Positions 44,313 to 54,707 are shown, counted from the stretch's first letter. The stretch: DNA of 64,000 bases from Mucilaginibacter dorajii (GCF_024808255.1 NZ_JANTYS010000005.1:124001-188000), one strand, 5' to 3'. Numbers and translations are program-made. The notes: a model not told the origin generated them from the letters alone.

Positions 44313-46986
44313 CCCCATTACCACCTACAGGATCCAGTTTAATAAAGATTTTACCTTTAAGCATTTAAAGGCCATCATCCCCTATTTAACACGGTTGGGC
44401 ATCGGTACACTTTATGCCTCCCCTATTTTTGAAGCGGTACCCGGCAGTACCCATGGATACGATGTGGTTAACCCGCTGCGAATTAACCCGGAGATTGGTA
44501 CGATGGCCGAGTTAGAAAGCATCAGCAAATTGCTAAAAAAAAACAACATCGGCTGGTTACAGGATATTGTGCCCAACCACATGGCTTACCATCAAAATAA
44601 TGCCTGGTTAATGGATGTGCTTGAAAAAGGCAAACGATCTGCCTATGTTGATTTTTTTGACATCAGCTGGTCGGCACCAATTTATAATAACCGTTTAATG
44701 GTGCCGTTTTTGGGCGTACCTTTTGAGGAAGCATTAAGCGAACGACAAATTCAAATCGACCTGAAAGATCCGGGCTTTGTTTTTACCTATGGCGAACAAT
44801 TTTACCCCATCAACCTTCACGGGTATGTCACCATTTTACAGACATCATATGAGCCCAACGACGCGATAAGCGAAATAATAGTTCAAATTAAAGAACTGCA
44901 GCAAACTGATGATGATATTGCTTACGCGCTTGGTTTTACCGAATTAAAGGAGCAGTTGACCTCCCTGAATAAATCGGCATCAGTAAAAAAAATACTAAGG
45001 CAATGTATTGAAAAGATAAATGCAGATACAGGTATAATAAAACGCATCTCTGATGAACAATACTACCAGCTTTGTTTTTGGCAGGAAACAGAAAAACAAA
45101 TCAATTTCCGCAGGTTTTTTACGGTAAACGGTTTGATCTGCCTTAATATGCAGCTGCCAACGGTATTTGACACCTGCCATGAACTGATTAAAGAACTTTT
45201 GGACAAGGATATCATCCGGGGGCTTCGGCTCGATCATATCGATGGATTGTATGATCCTAAAGGCTATCTTGAACGGCTTCGGGCGTTAACAGGTCCAGAA
45301 ACCTATATTGTAGTTGAAAAGATCCTGGAAGATGGCGAGAAGTTCCCCGGCGATTGGCCTGTACAAGGCAGTACCGGTTACGATTTCCTGGCTACGGTAA
45401 ATAACCTTTTTACCCAGGCAGAAAGTAAACATGCTTTTGCCGGTTTCTATCGCGAGCTTACAAAAGACAAGCTGCCGATAACCAGAGCCATCTTAAAAAA
45501 GAAATCACTCATTTTATATGAGCATATGTATGGAGAACTGGAAAACCTATACAGGCTTTTCTGCGATCTTGAACTGATCAACGCGGAACTATTTAAACAT
45601 CACAGTTTTAAGCAGCTGATAGCCGAATTCCTGATCCGTTGCCCGGTTTACCGGTACTATGGCAACGGTTTTCCCTTGCCCGCGGCTGAGCAAAAGGCCA
45701 TCAAGTGGATTTTTAAAAGCATACGCGAAGCAAAACCTGATTTAGAAAAAAGCGCTGATTTATTAGAGGATATTTTGCTGAAGCAGTATACACCTGCAAG
45801 GAGCAAGCGTATACTGCAATTTTACCAGCGCTGTATGCAGTTTACAGGCCCGCTGATGGCAAAAGGCGTTGAAGATACCCTGATGTATACTTATGATCGT
45901 TTTATTGGTCATAACGAAGTTGGGGATACGCCAGAGACATTCGGCCTGCCTGTTGATAATTTCCATTCCATTATGGTTAAGCGGCAGCAGCAATGGCCGC
46001 TGGCTTTAAACGCCACAGCTACACATGATACCAAACGGGGCGAAGGTGCAAGGGCAAGGTTAAATGTACTGACAGATATTGCCGATGAATGGCTAAAAAT
46101 GGTTACACATTGGCAACAGATTAACGCCCCACATAAAACCGATGGCTCACCGGATGCTAACGACGAATACCTGCTATACCAAAGCATCATTGGTAGTTTC
46201 CCGATGCCGGGCGAAGATGACGACGATTTTTTAAACCGGGTTAAGGAGTACGCAGTAAAAGGCCTGCGCGAAGCCAAACTCCATACCCAATGGGCCGAGC
46301 CAAACGAAGTTTATGAGGAAAGTACCCAAAAATTCGTAAGTGCCATTCTGAAACCCGGTAGCGGGTTTATGAAAAGCTTTTTGCCTTTTTTTAAAAAAGT
46401 GGCCGATTATGGCATTATCAACTCGCTTTCGCAAATGATTTTAAAGTTTACCAGCCCGGGTGTGGCCGACGTTTACCAGGGCTGCGAATTTTGGGACCTG
46501 AGTATGGTTGACCCTGACAACCGCCGGCCGGTTGATTATGATTTAAGAGAGAAGGCCCTGGATGCCATTGTTAACGATAAAATCACCATTGATACCCTTT
46601 GGAAAAACAGGTACGATGCTCAAATAAAGCTTTGGCTTAGCCACCTGCTATTTAGCGAACGAAGGGCCAATCCTGGCTTATTTGAAAATAGCCTGTATGT
46701 TCCATTAACAGTAAAAGGTAAATACAAGAATAATGTTTTGGCCTTTGCCCGCAGTGATAAAAACCGATGGTATATTGTAGCCATCCCTTTACATCTTGCG
46801 CAAATTAATCCCGAGAGTTCAAAACCTTATGAATTGGACTGGCAAAACACCCGATTAATATTACCCGCCGACGCACCTGCTCAATGGCAAAATATTGTTA
46901 GTGGTAAACCACACGCCGTTACAGATGAAATTAAAATACGTGAAATATTTAAACAATTGCCTCTTGCTATACTTAAATTGGCTTAG
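44305..46986 (+). CDS. treY: Malto-oligosyltrehalose synthase
   Basis: An 893-residue GH13 enzyme. PITTYRIQFNKDFTF, ASPIFEAVPGSTHGYDV and GLRLDHIDGLYDP (nucleophile Asp310) are family blocks, and NATATHDTKRGEGARARL and KFTSPGVADVYQGCE close the barrel. It turns the reducing-end glucose of maltodextrins into a trehalose unit. The ATG at 44305 is chosen, since homologues start at the first strand (TTYRIQ); upstream residues belong to the treZ end in another frame. It ends the operon. Confidence 0.94.
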   Translation: MHNPITTYRIQFNKDFTFKHLKAIIPYLTRLGIGTLYASPIFEAVPGSTHGYDVVNPLRINPEIGTMAELESISKLLKKNNIGWLQDIVPNHMAYHQNNAWLMDVLEKGKRSAYVDFFDISWSAPIYNNRLMVPFLGVPFEEALSERQIQIDLKDPGFVFTYGEQFYPINLHGYVTILQTSYEPNDAISEIIVQIKELQQTDDDIAYALGFTELKEQLTSLNKSASVKKILRQCIEKINADTGIIKRISDEQYYQLCFWQETEKQINFRRFFTVNGLICLNMQLPTVFDTCHELIKELLDKDIIRGLRLDHIDGLYDPKGYLERLRALTGPETYIVVEKILEDGEKFPGDWPVQGSTGYDFLATVNNLFTQAESKHAFAGFYRELTKDKLPITRAILKKKSLILYEHMYGELENLYRLFCDLELINAELFKHHSFKQLIAEFLIRCPVYRYYGNGFPLPAAEQKAIKWIFKSIREAKPDLEKSADLLEDILLKQYTPARSKRILQFYQRCMQFTGPLMAKGVEDTLMYTYDRFIGHNEVGDTPETFGLPVDNFHSIMVKRQQQWPLALNATATHDTKRGEGARARLNVLTDIADEWLKMVTHWQQINAPHKTDGSPDANDEYLLYQSIIGSFPMPGEDDDDFLNRVKEYAVKGLREAKLHTQWAEPNEVYEESTQKFVSAILKPGSGFMKSFLPFFKKVADYGIINSLSQMILKFTSPGVADVYQGCEFWDLSMVDPDNRRPVDYDLREKALDAIVNDKITIDTLWKNRYDAQIKLWLSHLLFSERRANPGLFENSLYVPLTVKGKYKNNVLAFARSDKNRWYIVAIPLHLAQINPESSKPYELDWQNTRLILPADAPAQWQNIVSGKPHAVTDEIKIREIFKQLPLAILKLA

Positions 46987-47022
46987 GTTGATCATAAATG
47001 TGGGTGCAAGCATTCAAAAGAA

Positions 47023-47054
47023 AAGCCGGGTAAAGATCAGATCTCTACCCGGCT
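47023..47054. terminator. Bidirectional intrinsic terminator
   Basis: AGCCGGGTA and TACCCGGCT form a perfect stem, with a T-run on the minus strand. It lies between treY and the converging TetR gene. A second hairpin (AAAGGACC/GGCCTTT) follows near 47113-47140. Confidence 0.72.
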
Positions 47055-47246
47055 AAATCACTCTAAAACAATCACCTCTTATTGAAAACAGGATATGTAT
47101 AACAATAATTGAAAAGGACCTTAAAAAAAAGGCCTTTATTAAATGTTCAAACAAAGATATCTATAAAACCCTGCCATTGCAGCTCCTGCAGTCCATTTTT
47201 ACGGGGTGTTGACATACCCCGATTCGATATTAATCGATTGCACCAA

Positions 47247-47867
47247 CTAATACATCAAGCCCTTGATAAAGATATCTATCAGGATGAGTTTTTTGGTGCG
47301 GATCTCCTCCAGGTGTTCTTTACGCGGAAAACTTACCTTCTTCTGCGCAACCGATGAACCTACCCTGATACCATGCATGGCATCAAGCAACAATTCAACA
47401 ATTTCTTCGGGATTATCAACCGGTTTAATAATGCCTTTTTCCACTTCGGTTTTAATGGAATTACCCAATAAGCCAAGTTGTGCCTGGTGCACCTGGTCAA
47501 CAATTTCCCAAATGGTATCTGGCAGGTTTTGTTCATTCAGCCTGAAAAAATCAAAAAAGTTATAATTATTAACTATAAAATCGTGATTGGTATTGATCTG
47601 GAAAACAAAAGCGTCTTTTAAATTACCGAAATTGTTGATGTTATCTTCTAACAATTTAATATAATCATTAGCCAGTTTGCGCATTACGGCAATATATAAC
47701 TGGCTTTTATCCGGAAAGTAATAATACAGCAAAGCCTTTGACATAGATAGATCACCGGCAATTTCATTCATCGTGGTTTTTGAATAACCATAATGTAAAA
47801 ACCGCTGGTACGATGCCTCTAAAATCTTTTCCCTTTTGATATCCTGGTGATCATTAACTGCAGCCAT
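47247..47867 (-). CDS. TetR/AcrR family regulator
   Basis: A 206-residue regulator. The N-terminal helix-turn-helix TTMNEIAGDLSMSKALLYYY is at about residues 31-50, and the rest is a helical effector domain with no motif that tells its ligand. It diverges from the MscS-type channel gene, with a palindrome between them at 47885-47905, so it may control that gene and itself. Length is normal. Confidence 0.88.
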   Translation of the reverse strand: MAAVNDHQDIKREKILEASYQRFLHYGYSKTTMNEIAGDLSMSKALLYYYFPDKSQLYIAVMRKLANDYIKLLEDNINNFGNLKDAFVFQINTNHDFIVNNYNFFDFFRLNEQNLPDTIWEIVDQVHQAQLGLLGNSIKTEVEKGIIKPVDNPEEIVELLLDAMHGIRVGSSVAQKKVSFPRKEHLEEIRTKKLILIDIFIKGLMY

Positions 47868-47884
47868 TTGCTGATTATATTATG

Positions 47885-47905
47885 TAATTCGCGTATGCGA
47901 AATTA
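47885..47905. promoter_or_regulatory. Candidate TetR operator
   Basis: TAATTCGC at 47885-47892 is mirrored by GCGAAATTA at 47897-47905 with one extra base. It lies 17 bases before the TetR start in the region shared with the MscS gene. Confidence 0.5.
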
Positions 47906-48037
47906 AATTCCTGACTTTTTAAACAAATCTATCAATTATTCTACACTTACGTGTATCAACGTCTATTTCGTTACACCTTACTAAAACAATTTTACATTCG
48001 TAGTATTTATCATATTGATTAACTACTGTTTTAAGCT

Positions 48038-49156
48038 ATGGATATTGTGAACAAACTCCCTCCCGATTTGCTTGAATTTTCTAAACAACTGCCATCGTTT
48101 GTATGGAACCTCATCATTGCAGTAACCGCCATATTTATTGGGCTATTAATCAAAGTTGTAGTAACCCGTCTATTTAAAATTTATGCAGAAAAGAAGGAAA
48201 CGGATTATTCGCTATTCAGATCGGTTATCGTAAACTTAGGTAAAGCCATTACTTATTTCATACCGCTGTTCCTGCTCAATCTTTTTATCCCGTTAATGCG
48301 GATGCCAAAAGAATATCTTACGCCGCTTGATAAGACCATCGAAATTTTACTGACTATTTCTTTTGCAGGCATCCTGGTACGCTGCATCAGGATATTGGAA
48401 GATTATATTTATCATTCGTACGACCTTAATAAAGCCGATAACCTTGTTGAACGTAAGGTGCGTACCCAAATTCAGTTTATCCGCAAGTTTTTGGTAGTTG
48501 TAATCATTTTTGTAACCATTGCAATCATCCTGCTTAGTTTTGATAGCATGCGTAAAATTGGCACAGGGCTATTAACAGGTGTGGGTATTGGTGGTATCAT
48601 CATAGGTTTTGCAGCCCAAAGTTCACTGGGCAACCTACTCGCTGGTTTTCAGATCGCTTTTACGCAGCCTATCCGGATTGATGATGTATTGGTAGTTGAA
48701 GGCGAATGGGGCCGTGTGGAAGAAATCACCCTAACTTATGTAGTACTCAATATATGGGACAAACGAAGGCTTATTTTACCCATTAACTACTTTATCACCA
48801 AGCCATTCCAAAACTGGACGAGAACATCATCCGAGATCCTGGGTACAGTGTTTTTATACGTAGATTATTCGATTCCTTTAGATGTTATCCGTACGGAGTT
48901 TGAAAGGCTGATTAACTTAAGTCCGCTTTGGGATAAAAAGGTACAGGTTGTACAGGTAACCGATACCAAGGAGAACAATATAGAAGTGCGTGTATTGATG
49001 AGTGCCCGCAACTCGTCAGAAGCATTTGACCTGCGCTGTTACATCCGCGAGAACCTGGTGAGCTATATCCAGCAAAATTATCCGGGTAGTTTACCAAGAA
49101 TCCGTAACGAGATCAGCAACCTTGAACAATACATGCAGCCTAAAACAACTAACTAA
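48038..49156 (+). CDS. MscS-family mechanosensitive channel
   Basis: A 372-residue membrane protein. After about three or four helices the pore helix reads GTGLLTGVGIGGIIIGFAAQ, followed by SLGNLLAGFQIAFTQP and the beta domain IRIDDVLVVEGEWGRVEEIT. RLILPINYFITKPFQNWTR closes that domain. It should release solutes on hypo-osmotic shock. It begins with the ATG at 48038. Its stop codon overlaps the stop of the convergent DUF4126 gene. Confidence 0.92.
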   Translation: MDIVNKLPPDLLEFSKQLPSFVWNLIIAVTAIFIGLLIKVVVTRLFKIYAEKKETDYSLFRSVIVNLGKAITYFIPLFLLNLFIPLMRMPKEYLTPLDKTIEILLTISFAGILVRCIRILEDYIYHSYDLNKADNLVERKVRTQIQFIRKFLVVVIIFVTIAIILLSFDSMRKIGTGLLTGVGIGGIIIGFAAQSSLGNLLAGFQIAFTQPIRIDDVLVVEGEWGRVEEITLTYVVLNIWDKRRLILPINYFITKPFQNWTRTSSEILGTVFLYVDYSIPLDVIRTEFERLINLSPLWDKKVQVVQVTDTKENNIEVRVLMSARNSSEAFDLRCYIRENLVSYIQQNYPGSLPRIRNEISNLEQYMQPKTTN

Positions 49157-49638
49157 GCAGCGTTGGCCAATTCAATGCCACTGCCTATAACCAGGGCATC
49201 TTCAATAGCGCCAACAAGCGGATCCATCACATGACTGGTTTTAACAGCGCCTTTGCGCAGGTAAAAGCTGCCGAAGGTAGAAGCCAGGGCCGAAGCCCCT
49301 CCAATTAACGCGCCCATAGCAGCTTTGCCGCCAATGGCTTTGTAAACACTGGCCCCGGCCAGGGCACCAGAAAGCATCCTGAAGCCTATAGACGATCTTT
49401 TAATTCGGTTTGGGGTTGATGGTAGTTTATCGCCTATTACTTCGCCAACGGCAAGTACTTTTAATGCAAGCGCTACATTTTTTGATTGCATGAACTGTAA
49501 AGGCGAATGATCAAGCTGCCTGGATTGGTGATGACTTAGTATATGACTTGCAATAGCAGGCGCAGCTGTTGAACGCATACCCGCTAACGCGCCCAGACCT
49601 ACCACCTGCCAAAACGGTTCCGATATTTTGAGTTTCAT
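49153..49638 (-). CDS. DUF4126 family membrane protein
   Basis: A 161-residue protein with several small hydrophobic, glycine- and alanine-rich segments. QVVGLGALAGMRSTAAPA and LAVGEVIGDKLPSTPNRI are blocks I associate with DUF4126, which has no known function. The ATG at 49638 (MKLKISEPFW) is preferred to one 12 codons upstream. The stop TAG overlaps the MscS stop TAA on the other strand, so transcripts converge without a spacer. Confidence 0.82.
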   Translation of the reverse strand: MKLKISEPFWQVVGLGALAGMRSTAAPAIASHILSHHQSRQLDHSPLQFMQSKNVALALKVLAVGEVIGDKLPSTPNRIKRSSIGFRMLSGALAGASVYKAIGGKAAMGALIGGASALASTFGSFYLRKGAVKTSHVMDPLVGAIEDALVIGSGIELANAA

Positions 49639-49780
49639 GGTTGATATTGAATTGATAATTATAAAACCCTGCAAATTGCATTATGTTTCTGATTAAAAAA
49701 TATAAAGTAATAACGAAGACAACCGACGGAAGGGAGTTCATTAATTCCTATAAAAAACAAATTATTATGTTAAGAGCCCA

Positions 49781-49900
49781 GGGCAAACGCATCTAATTGG
49801 GTTAACATAACTTAACATATTTCAGATAAGACACATCGCAATTAACTATAAATCAATATTTTATATTTTAACAAGGTTAACACTAAACTGATGTATCACG
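49781..49900 (-). repeat. Second copy of the 120-bp dispersed block
   Basis: Its reverse complement aligns without gaps to 29161-29280 (about 93 of 120 identities by hand count). It lies in the 485-base gap 49639-50123, upstream of DUF4126. Conserved patches include CAGTTTAGTGTTAACC and TTATGTTAACCCAATTAGAT on the minus strand. The remainder of the gap to 50063 shows nothing recognisable. Confidence 0.65.
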
Positions 49901-50063
49901 TAATTTAGGTGCACCCAAATATTTGGCTGATTGAGCGCTGAATATTCGCCTCATAGATCATATAAAATATTCTTCAAAGAAATTTAAACGGGCTCTAAAT
50001 CGGCTATTTAAACCAATTCGGTTGAATGGGCTGATCAACAGCATTAAATTTTAACTTCCTTAT

Positions 50064-50108
50064 AAACCAAAATAGCCGCCAGGATTACTCCGTGCGGCTA
50101 TTTGGTTT
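50064..50108 (-). terminator. Intrinsic terminator of the RND operon
   Basis: AAACCAAAATAGCCGC and GCGGCTATTTGGTTT form a long stem with one bulge just after the RND pump stop. A T-rich flank follows. Confidence 0.82.
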
Positions 50109-50123
50109 ATTTTATTTAGTTAT

Positions 50124-53100
50124 TTAAAGTATTTCTGCTTCTTCCAACACCGGTTTTGTATGATGTTCTTCTTCCTTTTTACCAAAAAGTTTCAATTTAA
50201 GGTTATAACGGATAAGATACATACATGGCACCAGGATAAGAGTGATTACGGTAGCGAAACCTAAACCGAAGATCATTGTCCAGGCCAAAGGTCCCCAGAA
50301 AGCCACGTTATCGCCACCGAAGTGAATGTGTGGTGCAAAGTGACTAAACATCTCTACAAAGTCGATATTGAAACCTACGGCTAATGGGATTAAGCCCAAT
50401 ATGGCGGCGGTAGCAGTTAATAATACCGGCGTCATACGGGTATGGCCAGCTTCAACAACGGCATCGTGTACACTTGCACCCTGTTCTATCAGCATATCGG
50501 TAAACTCAACCAGCAAGATCCCGTTTCGCACCACAACCCCCGCAAGCGCTATAATACCAACGCCAGTCATTACAATAGCCATGGTCATACCAAATATGCT
50601 TACTCCTAATAATACACCAATGATACTAAAGAAGATCTCACTGATGATAATGAGCGTTTTACCTATCGAGTTAAACTGGATCATCAGGATGATTAAAATC
50701 AAACCGAACGACGTAGCCAAAGCACCACCAAGGAATATTACAGCTTCCATCTGATCTTCCTGACCACCACCCTGACGGATGATCACATTATCAGGTTTTT
50801 TAAAATTGTTTATGGCTTTTAAGATCGCAGCATTTACATCATTGGCGTTATATGGTTTAATTACATTAGAACCAAGTGTCAAAACTCTGCGTTGCTGCTT
50901 GCGTTTAATATTACTATACGTATTTGTATATCTTACATCTGTAAATGCAGAAATTGGAACCTGACGGATTGCACCACCTGTGGCCAGATCACGGTAAGTG
51001 ATTTTAAGGTTGCGTAATTCGTCGATATTTCCACGCTGACTTTCTAAAGCCCTAACCTTAATCTGGTAATCGTCCTCTCTTGTATTTCTAAAATCGCCGG
51101 CTTTGGCACCAAATATTGCCGTACCTAATGCTTTATTAATCTGGTCGCTACTTATACCTTCGCGATTTGCGCGCTCCCTGTCAATGTCAAACACAATCTC
51201 CGGTTTATCATTTTGAACATCTGCTATAAGGTTTTCTATACCTGCAATGTTCTGTTTGGCAAGGTAGCTTTTTAAGCGATTGCTGGTTTTAACAAGGGTA
51301 TCAAGATTATCACCTGCAATCTCTATAGATATATCTTTTTGAACAGGCGGCCCACTGTTTTCCTGGGCTACAGATATTTTTGCACCAGGTACACCCTGAA
51401 CAGACGCGCGGATTCTTTTCAGAATTTCTTTAGTATCCTTACCGTTACGTTTACCAAATTCAACAAAAGCTACTGTTATTTTACTCTTGTTTTCGTAATC
51501 TCCCTGATCTTCATCAGTCGGATCGCTGACACTTTTAGTAACGTTTGATATAACCGATGAAACGACGTCCTTATCTGGTTCAACCACTTTAGCTACGCGT
51601 TGTTCAATTTGTTTGGTTATCTCGTTAGTTGTCGCCTGATCGGTACCGATAGGCATTGTCACATATACATAAGCAAAATTCGGATCTCCAGAAGGGAAAA
51701 ACTCTGGTGTTTTGCCTAAAAAGTGATTGATTACCAAGGCAAGTACAAATAAAACAAATGTACCGCCAAGTACTGTTGCCGGCCTGTGTACTGCGCGTTC
51801 AAGCCACTTGGCATACCATTTTTGAAATTTAGGCCAAACATTATTTTGGAACCTATCTATCACCCTCAGTAATACAAAATGATTAAGCAGGTATAATATG
51901 ATACAAAGCACCAAAAGATTACCCATGCCCATAGTCCATTTACCGGCCATAAACATCCCATAACTCAACAGCGCTAATACGCCCATTACAAGCGTAGCAC
52001 GGATGGTTTTTTTATCGAATTTTGGATTATCATGTTCGCCTTCGATGTGTGGTTTCATAAAATCAACCGCGAAAACGGGGTTCATGATATAGGCCACCAC
52101 AAGCGATGCAAGTAATGTAATGATTAGCGTTATAGGTAAAAAGAACATGAAATGACCTATCAAACTATTCCAGAATGCCAATGGAACAAAAGGAGCCAAA
52201 GTAGTCATGGTACCAGAAAATACAGGTAAAAACACCTCTCCGGCAGCCATTTTTGCCGCTTGTTTAATAGGCACCTTTCCGTTGGCAAAAATACGGTGTG
52301 TATTCTCGATAACCACAATGGCATCATCTACCACAATCCCGAGTGCTAACAGGAACGAGAACAAAACAATCATGTTCAAGGTAAACCCGATAGCCGGCAT
52401 TATTAAAAACGCGATAAAGCACGATAAGGGAACCGATAGCGCCACAAATATGGCGTTTGTAGTACCCATAAAAAACATCAGGATTACGGTAACCAACATA
52501 AAGCCGATTACAATAGTGTTGATCAAATCATTAAGCGTTGTACGTGTTTTATCAGATTGATCACCGGTTACTGTGATATTTAATCCTTTAGGGAAAACTG
52601 TTTTTTGCTTTTGCTTAATCAGTTCATTTATTTTATCTGAAGCCTCTATAAGGTTCTCGCCTGACCTTTTACTTACATTTAGGGTAATTACATTTTTAAA
52701 TTTGGGGTTTTCCGGCGTTTTTAGGCGTGCATAACTTTCTTGTTCCAAAAATGAATCTTTTACTTCTGCTATATCGTGCAAATAAACCGCCTGGCCCTTA
52801 GGATTTCTAATAACCATCGCTTTTACTTCATCGGCACTTTTAAAATCCTGTTTAATATCAATACTGCGGCGAACCCCGTCTGTTTTTACTGTACCTGCCG
52901 ATGAAAGTATATTTTCATTTCCTACTGCCTGGATAATGTCATTGAAGCCAATTTGAGCGGCTGCCATTTTATCCATGTCAACGTTTACCTGAATCTCTGG
53001 AGTTAAAGCCCCAACTTCTACAACCTGCGAAATTTCCTTAAATCCTTCAATCTCATCTTTTAAAACATCAGCATATTCCTTAAGTTTTTTAAGATCATAA

Positions 53101-53567
53101 TCGCCAGAAATATTAATGTATAAAATGGGAAGATCCGCAACATTTATATCTGTAATTGAAGATTCTTTTAAGTTTGGGTCGCTTTGCGGTAGATCTTGTT
53201 TAGCTTTATCTACAGCCTCTTTTACATCTTGTTTAGCATCCCTGATCTTAACATCCGCCTGAAATTCAGCCGTAATGATAGAAACATTTTGCACAGAGTT
53301 TGAAGTAACTTTTTTAAGTCCTTTTAGTGATTTCAGTTGTTTTTCTATCTGCCTGGTTACCAGGTTTTCCACATTTTGAGGTGACTGCCCTAAAAACTGC
53401 GTAGTTACAAACACCTTTGATTGCGCAATATCCGGGAAGTTTTCTTTGGGCAGATTATTATAGCTAATTAAACCCAATACCGTGATCAGAAATATGAGCA
53501 CGTAAACTGCCGTTTTATTATCTATGGCCCAGCTTGAGGGGCCAAATTCTTTGTTCAGATCTTTCAT
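50124..53567 (-). CDS. RND efflux pump inner-membrane subunit (HAE1/AcrB-like)
   Basis: A 1147-residue protein with 12 expected membrane segments and two large periplasmic loops. The opening ENFPDIAQSKVFVTTQFLGQSP and the TM4 segment LALGIVVDDAIVVIENTHR with its paired acidic residues (DD) identify a proton-driven pump. It exports drugs or other toxic compounds. The substrate range is not predictable. It is the last gene of TetR-TolC-adaptor-pump, 27 bases after the adaptor, and ends at a strong terminator. Confidence 0.93.
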   Translation of the reverse strand: MKDLNKEFGPSSWAIDNKTAVYVLIFLITVLGLISYNNLPKENFPDIAQSKVFVTTQFLGQSPQNVENLVTRQIEKQLKSLKGLKKVTSNSVQNVSIITAEFQADVKIRDAKQDVKEAVDKAKQDLPQSDPNLKESSITDINVADLPILYINISGDYDLKKLKEYADVLKDEIEGFKEISQVVEVGALTPEIQVNVDMDKMAAAQIGFNDIIQAVGNENILSSAGTVKTDGVRRSIDIKQDFKSADEVKAMVIRNPKGQAVYLHDIAEVKDSFLEQESYARLKTPENPKFKNVITLNVSKRSGENLIEASDKINELIKQKQKTVFPKGLNITVTGDQSDKTRTTLNDLINTIVIGFMLVTVILMFFMGTTNAIFVALSVPLSCFIAFLIMPAIGFTLNMIVLFSFLLALGIVVDDAIVVIENTHRIFANGKVPIKQAAKMAAGEVFLPVFSGTMTTLAPFVPLAFWNSLIGHFMFFLPITLIITLLASLVVAYIMNPVFAVDFMKPHIEGEHDNPKFDKKTIRATLVMGVLALLSYGMFMAGKWTMGMGNLLVLCIILYLLNHFVLLRVIDRFQNNVWPKFQKWYAKWLERAVHRPATVLGGTFVLFVLALVINHFLGKTPEFFPSGDPNFAYVYVTMPIGTDQATTNEITKQIEQRVAKVVEPDKDVVSSVISNVTKSVSDPTDEDQGDYENKSKITVAFVEFGKRNGKDTKEILKRIRASVQGVPGAKISVAQENSGPPVQKDISIEIAGDNLDTLVKTSNRLKSYLAKQNIAGIENLIADVQNDKPEIVFDIDRERANREGISSDQINKALGTAIFGAKAGDFRNTREDDYQIKVRALESQRGNIDELRNLKITYRDLATGGAIRQVPISAFTDVRYTNTYSNIKRKQQRRVLTLGSNVIKPYNANDVNAAILKAINNFKKPDNVIIRQGGGQEDQMEAVIFLGGALATSFGLILIILMIQFNSIGKTLIIISEIFFSIIGVLLGVSIFGMTMAIVMTGVGIIALAGVVVRNGILLVEFTDMLIEQGASVHDAVVEAGHTRMTPVLLTATAAILGLIPLAVGFNIDFVEMFSHFAPHIHFGGDNVAFWGPLAWTMIFGLGFATVITLILVPCMYLIRYNLKLKLFGKKEEEHHTKPVLEEAEIL

Positions 53568-53594
53568 AATTAACAGATCAAATGATTAATATAA

Positions 53595-54707
53595 TTAATT
53601 GGCACCTTGTAAAACCTTCACTTTATCGCCATCCTCTATTTCAGTACCACCTTCGGTGATCAATTGGTCGCCTGCTTTTAAGCCTGACAGTATTTCTGTT
53701 TGGCCTCCATAAGTATTTCCAGCTTTAACGTTAACACGTTTAGCAATTCCGTTTTCGTTTAGCAAAACATAATCACCTTCTTCTGATTTCTGGATAGCTT
53801 TTACAGGAACCGAGATAGCATTGGTTTTAACATAGTTGGCTATCTGGATAATGGCAGTCATGTTAGGACGCAGGGTTTTACGTACTGGCAGTTTCACCTC
53901 TACACCAAAACTACGGGAAGTTGGATCAATTACTTTGGCCGCAAAGGTTACCTTGGTAACCAGGGAATCATTAGCATCGGGAACTAAAATCTTAACTTCG
54001 TTACCTGTGTTAACACTACCTGAGTAAGATTCCGGCACATCTGCTTTAACTTTTAGGGCATCGGCGTTAACAATACGGATGCCCACAGGGTTGGTTGGGC
54101 TAATGGCCTGACCTAATTTAAGATCCATTTGATCAACTGTTCCGTTTATTGGAGATACAATTTTATACAAACTTGCCTGCTGCCTTAGAGCATCCAAAGC
54201 TTTTTTGCTGGCTTGCAGCGTAGTTTGAGCCTGCAAAAATTGAACCTCGGTACCAATTTTTTGATCCCATAAATTTTTCTGACGATCGTACAACGTTTGA
54301 TTTAAATTAACCTGCGCTTCAGATTGTGCAATGTTTTGCTTAACTACGCTGTTATCCAGTTGTGCAAGTACCTGGCCTTTGCTTACGTGATCACCCGGCT
54401 TTACATAGATGCCGGTAATAACAGCAGAGGCCTGCGGATAAGCGGTAACATTATCCTGTGCATCTATTTTACCCTGAATTTGTACATAGTTAGTAAAAGT
54501 ACCTTGTTTTAGCGTCACAGTACTCACATCGGTAGTTTTTGAAGAATCGTTTGAACCTAACTCTGCTTGTAATTTTGTTATTTTAGAATTTAAGTCGGCC
54601 TGTTGATTTTTAAGGTCGGCAAGTTCGGCTTTTTTATCTTTTGGTTTGTTGGTGCAGGCTGCGGCCAAAAGAACCAAAGCAGCCGGTATGTATAATATTT
54701 TTTTCAT
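53595..54707 (-). CDS. RND efflux periplasmic adaptor (membrane fusion protein)
   Basis: A 370-residue lipoprotein. The lipobox LLAAAC ends near residue 18 and is followed by a coiled-coil start (DLKNQQADLNSKITKLQAEL). VTAYPQASAVITGIYVKPGDHVSKGQVLAQLD is the lipoyl-type domain, shown here in description only up to its PGDHVSKGQVLAQLD core. It links the pump to the TolC channel. It lies 32 bases after the TolC gene. Confidence 0.92.
   Translation of the reverse strand: MKKILYIPAALVLLAAACTNKPKDKKAELADLKNQQADLNSKITKLQAELGSNDSSKTTDVSTVTLKQGTFTNYVQIQGKIDAQDNVTAYPQASAVITGIYVKPGDHVSKGQVLAQLDNSVVKQNIAQSEAQVNLNQTLYDRQKNLWDQKIGTEVQFLQAQTTLQASKKALDALRQQASLYKIVSPINGTVDQMDLKLGQAISPTNPVGIRIVNADALKVKADVPESYSGSVNTGNEVKILVPDANDSLVTKVTFAAKVIDPTSRSFGVEVKLPVRKTLRPNMTAIIQIANYVKTNAISVPVKAIQKSEEGDYVLLNENGIAKRVNVKAGNTYGGQTEILSGLKAGDQLITEGGTEIEDGDKVKVLQGAN

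Noticed and set aside
47109..47357. 82-codon frame opposite the TetR gene end
   Set aside because: It is antisense to the well-supported TetR gene and starts in a terminator region.
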